The translations under genes and the position numbers were made by a program. From positions 1 to 13,364 of the forward strand of contig JAEYUK010000230.1 in NCBI GenBank assembly GCA_023432655.1: DNA of 13,364 nucleotides, in the 5' to 3' direction. This stretch comes from Pseudomonadota bacterium. GTDB taxonomy: Bacteria; Bdellovibrionota; Bacteriovoracia; Bacteriovoracales; Bacteriovoracaceae. The notes below the pieces were generated by a model. It had not been told where the DNA came from. It made no database searches and worked only from the letters and a program-made list of their open reading frames with translations. Of the stretch, positions 8,068-13,364 are shown piece by piece (the stretch's first letter is position 1; each line of letters starts with the position of its first letter).

Positions 8068-8781
8068 TTAAAATGCGTAGTTTAAACCGAGACCTAAATC
8101 GTAGTTATTATAAAGCTTAGAGGTCTTACTCGTTGGACCAGTCGAGCCTGCTCTCTTGGTCTTATCAGCATTATAAGTCTGACCTGTTAAATCCAGTCGA
8201 AGACTCCAGCTTTCATTTATATAAAAACGGAAACCAGTGTTCCAAAGCGCTCCGACCGTACTTTCCGAAGTCAGTTCATTTTGATTAGAAGCCGTTGTAT
8301 CAAATTTATTTCTGTTATCTTTAGTGGTTATACTTCCAACGCCAAGACCGAACATCCAGTCAAAATAAAACACTTTATTGAAAGTATTAATCTTCGAATA
8401 GAACGGAGACCACATGAGCATAACACCCATGAAAGAATCAATTTCGCGGTAGAAAGGAACAGTCCCCTGCTCTTTCACTCCTTTGGCAGTGTCATTCTCA
8501 GAATTGATATTTTTCCCATAGAGAAATTCAAATCCCCAGTCTTCTCGAAAGAAATAACCGGCACGTGCTGTACCACCGTAAGCATCGAGAAAGTCCTGAC
8601 TTAAATTGTAAGCAAGAGTCCCGCCGATATAGAAGTTTCCATCTTTACGAAACTTTCTATTTTGCAAAACATAGATTTCTTTGTCTTTATCGAGCCATGA
8701 AAAATTATAAAGAGATTTTTCGTCAGCATAGACGAGACAGCTCATCATGAGCGACATAAGGATAAGAGCAATCTTTTTCAT
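8068..8781 (-). CDS. Outer-membrane beta-barrel protein, GltA/GltB-like position
   Basis: A 237-residue protein and the first gene of the operon. The signal peptide (from MKKIALIL, ending VYA before DEKS) is followed by alternating, aromatic-rich strands such as 'FYIGGTLAYNL', 'ARAGYFFREDWGFEFLYG', 'VFYFDWMFGLGVGSI' and 'WSLRLDLTGQTYN'. The chain ends 'YDLGLGLNYAF', with a terminal Phe, as BAM substrates do. The 'FYSKINTFNKVFYFD' segment resembles the small barrel family common in Myxococcota and Bdellovibrionota. In Myxococcus, GltA and GltB (or NfsA and NfsB) are paired barrels; only one is present here, so A or B cannot be assigned. I chose the ATG at 8781; a GTG two codons upstream (8787) would add M-K. 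A cysteine in the signal peptide (MMSC) lacks a good lipobox, so a soluble precursor with a barrel is preferred over a lipoprotein. Confidence 0.8.
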   Translation of the reverse strand: MKKIALILMSLMMSCLVYADEKSLYNFSWLDKDKEIYVLQNRKFRKDGNFYIGGTLAYNLSQDFLDAYGGTARAGYFFREDWGFEFLYGKNINSENDTAKGVKEQGTVPFYREIDSFMGVMLMWSPFYSKINTFNKVFYFDWMFGLGVGSITTKDNRNKFDTTASNQNELTSESTVGALWNTGFRFYINESWSLRLDLTGQTYNADKTKRAGSTGPTSKTSKLYNNYDLGLGLNYAF

Positions 8782-8793
8782 TTTCACTTCACT

Positions 8794-8826
8794 TGTTAGA
8801 ACGTGGTCTTTCTTTAAATTCTAACA
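8794..8826. repeat. Inverted repeat overlapping the operon's -10 element
   Basis: TGTTAGAA (8794-8801) and its exact complement TTCTAACA (8819-8826) are separated by 17 bases. The right arm covers most of the candidate -10 (8818-8823) and so lies upstream of the expected transcription start. This makes a DNA-level operator more likely than an RNA hairpin. Centre-to-centre spacing is 25 bases, about two and a half helical turns. The bound protein, if any, is unknown and chance occurrence is possible. Confidence 0.4.
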
Positions 8827-8845
8827 TGCTCTGTAAGAGGTGCAA
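8818..8845 (-). promoter_or_regulatory. Candidate sigma-70-type promoter of the Glt-like operon
   Basis: On the minus strand, TTGCAC (8840-8845, one or two changes from TTGACA) lies 16 bases from TAGAAT (8818-8823, one change from TATAAT). Transcription would start near 8811, giving a leader of about 30 bases before the barrel gene. It lies in the 67-base gap after the addA-like stop. No terminator for the addA-like gene is visible in that gap, so some read-through into the operon is possible. Confidence 0.55.
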
Positions 8846-8854
8846 GTATTCGGA

Positions 8855-11800
8855 TTAACGAGGGCAAATGCTACCGTAAGAACACTGAGTGCAATGATCA
8901 AGATTTGTTTTCCACGGTTCGTTCTGCGATCGCCAGATAGGATAAAGTTTAGAGACACATTGTGAATACTCTACACTTTCAATCAATAACTTTTTTACAT
9001 CCACAAAACATAACACTAATTCAATTTTAGTATCAATTGGGATACGTCCTTGCTGATAGAGAGCGTAAGCATAGAGAGAAAGCTGCTGCCAATAGTGGTT
9101 GAGGTTATCCTGAGTTATCCGGCCGGTTTTAAAATCCCAGATCTGGGCGAGTTGTTCACCTTTGGGAATTAACAATAAATCCGGTATCCCCGAGATCATG
9201 AAATTGAAAAATTTAAACTTAATCTGCTTTTCAGGTATGAGATCAAAGTCCTGGCTTTTTTCTTTAAGCTGTTCCAGGGCCCAGGCGATAGGGGCATCAT
9301 CCTTCCCACCGAAACTTTCACGGGGAACAATAAAATTCCTTTCAATACCTTTAGCTATTTGGGCATGAATTTGTGTACCACGATCAGCTGATGAACGAAT
9401 AACGGTCGCAATTTCCTCTTCGTCACTTGAAGCATAATGAACCTGCTTTCTCTCAGCTTCTGGCTCATTAAGTTTAAGGATATTGGCCAGATAAAATTTT
9501 CTCGGGCAATCCATAAGTGAATTCAAGCGAGTCACACTAAGTTCAGCCGCTATCCCTAACTCACTCTCCCCTTCGCCTTTTGAAATAATCCCGGAAGAAT
9601 CATGAAAAAACAAAGGTAGTTGTGGCAGGGACTGACCCTTTAAAATCTCACGCCAATCAAACTCTGGAACTTTCTTTTCCTGAACATTCTCATTAGACCT
9701 TCCAATTTCCAACCATGCTTCAAGCCCATCAATCCAACTGTTCTTAGGAACACTAAAGAGTTCTTTATTAATACTAAAATCTACCCAGAGAAGTTTTTTC
9801 TTGGCACGTGTACAGGCCACGTAAAACAGACGCTTTGATTCGGAAAAGTTTTTATACTTAATGAGCTCTTGCTCAAGCGCGTAGAAAGGAGATTGTTGTT
9901 TTTCTCTTTGAGACAAATCCTTGTACCACATGAAACTTCCCGGCAATTGGCCAAACAATGGATTTTCCGGATTATCTCTCCCGTTGGTGTAAATACCACC
10001 AAGATATACATTATCGAACTCTAATCCTTTTGACGCATGGGCCGTCATGATTTGGACCATGTTAGAATTTTCACCAGAACGAAGTTCCATACTGATTCGT
10101 TGATTATAACCAGTCAGTTGAACCATTATCGCTTCAGGGTCCTGATGGTAAATTTCGGACATCGTCTCTAACATTTGGATATTAATGTCAGAATTTTCAT
10201 TCGTAAGATTTAGCCTATGAAGAAACTTACGATAAGCTTCCAGGAGCCCCCAGTACTTAATATTAGAATCAAATTCCTTCAGGAGTTCACTCGTAACATT
10301 TGCGGGAACATCTAAAACTTTTAAATAGCTCGTGAGAAGAAAAAGAGGATACTTATCTTTCGTTTCTTCTGTTGAATCAAATTGACGGCGTAGCAAGCAC
10401 ACAAACATGCCAATAATCGGATCATCAGAGAGATCAATCTTAAACTGGGCAGTAAAGCCAATATTCCTTGTCATGAGAGACCGGATTAACTCTGAACTGG
10501 GACGCAATTTACTGTAAAGCACAGTACATACGTCACCTGGCTTTTGTTCCCGGTGCTCTTTTATTGACTCCGCAATGAGGTGGGCTTCCAGACGATTAAT
10601 GGATTCATTCGAAAACTTCTCTTCATCTTCGTTTAGTTCTAGTGGAGCGGAAATAACTTCGATGCTCCCGATTTCATTAAATGTGATTTCAGCAGGAACA
10701 TTCTGATCTTCCGGAGAAACCGTAAAAGAATCCTGCCCACTAAAACCCTGCCCCAGAGGTAAGATCGTTTGAAAGAGTGAATTATTGAAATTGATGATTT
10801 CTGCCAAAGAACGATAGTTATTGGCCAGTGAGCGCACTTGTAATAACTTTGCGCAATCTTTAAAAACCTGAAGCTCTCCACCTCTAAAGCCATAAATCGC
10901 CTGCTTGGCGTCCCCTACACAAAACAATCGTGAATAATCATCGCCAATCAGACGCTGGATAGTTTTAAACTGCAGAGCTGACGTATCCTGAAACTCATCA
11001 ATAATAAAATAGGTGTAAACTTTCTGGATCCTTTCTCGTAGGTCTTTATCTTCCAGCCCCATTGAAACGAAGTAGGCAATATCGCCGAAGGTCATACCCT
11101 GATTGGGGTCTAGCCTTTCATCGATCCAGTTAAAAAGTTCCTGACAAAGATTAAACCAAGGCAGGATTTTTCCTTCAAAATGAGTCGTATAATCCTGGCA
11201 AACTTCTAGCCAGGATTTGGTCCATTTGCGAAGACCTTGAAGTCCCTCTAATGCACTGTCGTGAGCTGGAGATTTTTTACTAGCAGTCCTCTCCGGCATT
11301 AACCTCTTACCGTCAAAAAGGTTATAGTAAATTTCGAGTTTATCCACATGATCAACTTTGGGAAGCCCAGTTTCCTGAACCAGTCCAACAAACTTCTCAA
11401 AGGCACTACGCTCTTTTTCGACAGGTAAATCTAAAGACTGTATCTGAAACAGACAATCATCGATATTATTTAAGACGTAAGATTCCTTAAGAACATTGGA
11501 AATAACATCTGGATGGACATCCTTTACGGTTAACTCTTTCCACAATAATCTCAGGCTTGGATCATTGAAAATACGACTAAAGGCCTTAAGAAGATCTTTC
11601 TTTTCTCTGATCAAGATATCCAGAATGTCAGAGGGAACAGAATCATACCGTTTTTCAAACCACCCAGAAAGAAGCTCACTTACCTGATCTATCCTTTCTG
11701 TATCGAAGATGATTTTAGCTTCAGTGGAAAGATGAGGAAAATAGCCCGCGGTAATCAATTTGCGGCAAAAGCCGTCAATAGTTGTAACCATCAACATCGG

Positions 11801-12124
11801 GATCGCCTCATTGGCCACACGCCAAAGTTCTTTTTGCTCTTCCGTTTGGGAAAGTTCAGCAAACTTTTCCGTCAAACGGATGCTCATTTCTCCAGCCGCT
11901 TTTTTCGTAAAGGTCATCATGACCACTTGTGAATACTTTTGACGAAGGTAATCTTCAAAAGTCTCCTGTGGCCCTGCTGTGAATTCACTCATCCACTTCC
12001 GAGTGAGATAAACAATATGTTCAACCAGAACAAATGTTTTGCCTGAACCTGCCCCAGCTCGCAGTAGTATTCCACCCTGATGTTCGATTGCCTTTAATTG
12101 TTCAGCGTTGGGTGACCTACTCAT
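8855..12124 (-). CDS. addA: AddA-like UvrD-family helicase with C-terminal RecB-type nuclease
   Basis: A 1089-residue SF1A helicase-nuclease that would unwind and resect DNA ends for RecA-dependent break repair. Helicase motifs are all present: Q-motif near 7-9, Walker A GAGSGKT at 24-30, Ia 'TFTKKAAGEM' at 71-80, 'TTIDGFC' at 114-120, Walker B DEFQD at 376-380, 'VGDAKQAIYGFRGG' at 403-416, 'TAHASKGLEF' at 694-703 and 'RLFYVACTRAKKKL' at 765-778. The nuclease domain (about 863-1089) has G916-x3-H920, D982, D997-F-K999 and Q1013-x4-Y1018. It also has four cysteines (C873 in DCPRKFY, then C1078-x2-C1081-x5-C1087) that should hold a 4Fe-4S cluster. Such a cluster is typical of AddB rather than of AddA/RecB, so this could be an atypical RecB/AdnA-like subunit. 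Its ATG overlaps the stop of the AddB-like frame by 8 bases, indicating coupled expression. GAGAT precedes the start as a weak ribosome-binding site. Confidence 0.88.
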   Translation of the reverse strand: MSRSPNAEQLKAIEHQGGILLRAGAGSGKTFVLVEHIVYLTRKWMSEFTAGPQETFEDYLRQKYSQVVMMTFTKKAAGEMSIRLTEKFAELSQTEEQKELWRVANEAIPMLMVTTIDGFCRKLITAGYFPHLSTEAKIIFDTERIDQVSELLSGWFEKRYDSVPSDILDILIREKKDLLKAFSRIFNDPSLRLLWKELTVKDVHPDVISNVLKESYVLNNIDDCLFQIQSLDLPVEKERSAFEKFVGLVQETGLPKVDHVDKLEIYYNLFDGKRLMPERTASKKSPAHDSALEGLQGLRKWTKSWLEVCQDYTTHFEGKILPWFNLCQELFNWIDERLDPNQGMTFGDIAYFVSMGLEDKDLRERIQKVYTYFIIDEFQDTSALQFKTIQRLIGDDYSRLFCVGDAKQAIYGFRGGELQVFKDCAKLLQVRSLANNYRSLAEIINFNNSLFQTILPLGQGFSGQDSFTVSPEDQNVPAEITFNEIGSIEVISAPLELNEDEEKFSNESINRLEAHLIAESIKEHREQKPGDVCTVLYSKLRPSSELIRSLMTRNIGFTAQFKIDLSDDPIIGMFVCLLRRQFDSTEETKDKYPLFLLTSYLKVLDVPANVTSELLKEFDSNIKYWGLLEAYRKFLHRLNLTNENSDINIQMLETMSEIYHQDPEAIMVQLTGYNQRISMELRSGENSNMVQIMTAHASKGLEFDNVYLGGIYTNGRDNPENPLFGQLPGSFMWYKDLSQREKQQSPFYALEQELIKYKNFSESKRLFYVACTRAKKKLLWVDFSINKELFSVPKNSWIDGLEAWLEIGRSNENVQEKKVPEFDWREILKGQSLPQLPLFFHDSSGIISKGEGESELGIAAELSVTRLNSLMDCPRKFYLANILKLNEPEAERKQVHYASSDEEEIATVIRSSADRGTQIHAQIAKGIERNFIVPRESFGGKDDAPIAWALEQLKEKSQDFDLIPEKQIKFKFFNFMISGIPDLLLIPKGEQLAQIWDFKTGRITQDNLNHYWQQLSLYAYALYQQGRIPIDTKIELVLCFVDVKKLLIESVEYSQCVSKLYPIWRSQNEPWKTNLDHCTQCSYGSICPR

Positions 12125-12470
12125 TAATCATCTCGCTTTTTACACAAATTTTTGAGAGTTCACAAAACCTACAGGTCGTACTCTTTCGAGGACGGGCAAG
12201 GAACCGACGTTCTTCCTGAATGGTGGTAACTAAGGCATCCATCTTTTCCTGGGCTTCTTTAAATTTTTCAGAGAATGGTTCTTCCAGAAGTTTGAACTTA
12301 CAAAATTTATTGGCCTTTAAACTGGCAAACAAACCTTCGTCAGTAATAAGGAGGTTTGAGTCAGAAGGTTTATCCAGTGAAACATACCCTAAAACGACAT
12401 TCTTTTTGGAGAAGTCCCCCACTAAGGCTGAGGCGGCCCTGGCATAAGTCCACAGCTGTAAACTATCCAT
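12117..12470 (-). CDS. AddB-like fragment: C-terminal part with QLxxY and Fe-S cysteines
   Basis: A 117-codon frame that continues the preceding fragment in the same frame after its TGA. It begins with the nuclease motif Q5-L-W-T-Y9 and ends with C100-x2-C103-x5-C109, the spacing of the C-terminal Fe-S cysteines of Bacillus AddB as I recall it. Seven sense codons between the TGA and this ATG ('SNTEILD') look like ordinary linker sequence, so the ATG is probably an internal methionine. The frame ends 8 bases inside the addA-like gene, the junction expected of an addB-addA pair. It could be translated only by restart after the TGA, or by read-through. Confidence 0.6.
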   Translation of the reverse strand: MDSLQLWTYARAASALVGDFSKKNVVLGYVSLDKPSDSNLLITDEGLFASLKANKFCKFKLLEEPFSEKFKEAQEKMDALVTTIQEERRFLARPRKSTTCRFCELSKICVKSEMINE

Positions 12471-12491
12471 ATCAAGAATTTCAGTATTCGA

Positions 12492-13322
12492 TCAAGCGGC
12501 AGATGCCGTTGATTTAAAATCTATGAGAATAATTGAATTTTCAGAAACTCCCAGGCAATCTATTTTTCCAGTGAGCTTATAATTTTCATTGATACTAAAA
12601 GCTTGCTCCATTTTCCATTCAATCTTTTCATTCAGGGCAGTTTCCAGATCTTTTAAGAATTGGATTCCATTATAAGACCTGTGATTAAACACAATCTGGT
12701 GCTTAAGATAAACTTCCTTAGGAAGAGTCAGTTTATTCTTAAGAATATACTCATCCATCGTTTCCTGTACCAGCTTGGGCAAGGCCTCAATGTCCAGATT
12801 CCTTTTATGGAATACTTCAATAAGTTCATGTGAGATGGTTCCCGAGGTCATCGGATCAAAATCATTTTCCAGAGTAATCATTGGAAAAATTTTATCAACA
12901 TAGTTGAAGTAAAACTTTCGAGGACAATCCAGATAAGACTGAAACTTACTGGCAGAGAAGCTTCCCGAAAAGTGAACTTTAGGGATATCTTGAAAATGAT
13001 CACGAATAGTCTTGCTGCCGGAAATGTTTGGTGCTCCCTCTTTTTCTAATTCAATATTCTGAAAGAGTTTCTTCCAGACCAGACTATGCTTAAGGGTCGA
13101 CTCAGACATGAGTACGATCACTTCAGCTTGAGAGAAGAGATCCGTAAACTCCCAGCGTTTAAAATGGAGTTCCAGCTCATTTCTCTTTAAAGGGCCTAGA
13201 GAGGAAAGCGCTTTTTGAATGGTTTCGGTATAGTTTTGACCTAAACTTTGAATTTCCTCGAAACGGTCATCAATACCAAGAATCACTCGGCGGTCTCTTT
13301 TAACATCTTCCAGGCTGGACAT
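12492..13322 (-). CDS. AddB-like fragment: pre-nuclease region and first half of nuclease domain
   Basis: A 276-codon frame from an ATG at 13322 to TGA. Residues 10-75 ('RRVILGIDD', 'AEVIVLMSE') resemble the end of the helicase-like part of AddB. The nuclease domain begins at about 122 with 'FSASKFQSYLDCPRKFYF', whose C133 is the first Fe-S cysteine. It continues with G161-x3-H165, D255 ('TGKIDCLG') and D268-F-K270, then stops six residues later. Alone it lacks QLxxY and the other three cysteines, so it should not fold as an active nuclease. No ribosome-binding site precedes the ATG, and the frame is open upstream apart from one TAA two codons before it. Both facts suggest an internal piece of a longer gene rather than a true start. 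Confidence 0.6.
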   Translation of the reverse strand: MSSLEDVKRDRRVILGIDDRFEEIQSLGQNYTETIQKALSSLGPLKRNELELHFKRWEFTDLFSQAEVIVLMSESTLKHSLVWKKLFQNIELEKEGAPNISGSKTIRDHFQDIPKVHFSGSFSASKFQSYLDCPRKFYFNYVDKIFPMITLENDFDPMTSGTISHELIEVFHKRNLDIEALPKLVQETMDEYILKNKLTLPKEVYLKHQIVFNHRSYNGIQFLKDLETALNEKIEWKMEQAFSINENYKLTGKIDCLGVSENSIILIDFKSTASAA

Positions 13323-13364
13323 ATCTTATAGATCGATCGTAAGTTCTTTTGCCGTAATGGGAAT

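Larger units (their letters stand above)
12117..13364 (-). pseudogene. AddB-like nuclease gene interrupted by two in-frame stops, 5' end beyond window
   Basis: One reading frame stays coherent from the window edge to 12117. It is broken only by TAA at 13326-13328 and TGA at 12492-12494; there is no frameshift. Residues before the TAA read 'IPITAKELTIDL' and those after it continue as 'DMSSLEDVKRDRRVILGIDD', which looks like the RecC/AddB-type region ahead of the nuclease. Across the TGA the frame reads 'IILIDFKSTASAA', stop, 'SNTEILDMDSLQLWTYA', so the catalytic DFK and the QLxxY motif end up in separate products. CGA to TGA would be a single transition. All nuclease and Fe-S residues survive, which suggests recent loss, stop read-through or sequence error. 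The N-terminal helicase-like part lies outside the window. Confidence 0.65.

Noticed and set aside
8737..8781. Barrel protein as a lipoprotein with Cys in MMSC
   Set aside because: The residues before the cysteine do not fit a normal lipobox, and a signal peptidase I site (VYA before DE) follows a few residues later.
8829..8839. CTCT-GTA-AGAG as a terminator for the addA-like gene
   Set aside because: The stem is only 4 base pairs and no T-run follows; it also lies inside the promoter spacer.
12440..12494. TGA at 12492-12494 as a selenocysteine codon
   Set aside because: No convincing SECIS-like hairpin is visible just downstream, the position corresponds to a linker rather than a catalytic residue, and AddB selenoproteins are not known to me.

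Overview
All recognisable genes lie on the minus strand, so the window reads right to left. The best fit is a moderately AT-rich member of Bdellovibrionota (Bdellovibrio/Bacteriovorax type). The reason is a compact Glt/Nfs-type envelope operon, the kind known from Myxococcus gliding and sporulation and from Bdellovibrio-like predators, in DNA far too AT-rich for Myxococcus. This assignment is inference; there is no rRNA or other marker gene here.

Right part (13364 to 8855): a recombinational-repair locus. An AddB-like PD-(D/E)XK nuclease is read in one frame but interrupted by two in-frame stop codons, TAA at 13326-13328 and TGA at 12492-12494. Its tail overlaps the start of an intact 1089-residue AddA-like helicase-nuclease. 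The pair would normally resect double-strand breaks. Here the AddB partner looks recently broken, read through, or mis-sequenced, while AddA keeps every helicase and nuclease motif.

Middle and left part (8787 to 595): six tightly packed genes that look like one operon. In order they are an outer-membrane beta-barrel, GltC-like TPR protein, GltD/AgmU-like long TPR protein, GltE/AglT-like TPR lipoprotein, a tiny GltF-like periplasmic protein, and a GltG/PglI-like FHA + transmembrane + AgmX/PglI C-terminal protein. A candidate promoter (-35 8840-8845, -10 8818-8823) precedes the first gene, and a strong hairpin terminator (558-582) follows the last. Gene junctions are overlaps or gaps of at most 15 bases. 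Together the products span cytoplasm (FHA), inner membrane (one TM helix), periplasm (TPR proteins and linker) and outer membrane (lipoprotein and barrel). The proton-channel motor genes (aglR/Q/S-like) and gltH/I/J-like genes are not in the window. The order barrel-C-D-E-F-G fits both the gliding (Glt) and sporulation (Nfs) machines, so the process served cannot be decided from sequence alone.

Left edge (449 to 1): the first 149 codons of a zinc-ribbon plus helix-turn-helix protein resembling IS1/IS1595-like transposases, running off the window. No tRNA, rRNA, CRISPR array or plus-strand gene was found, and no gene-free stretch exceeds 300 bases.
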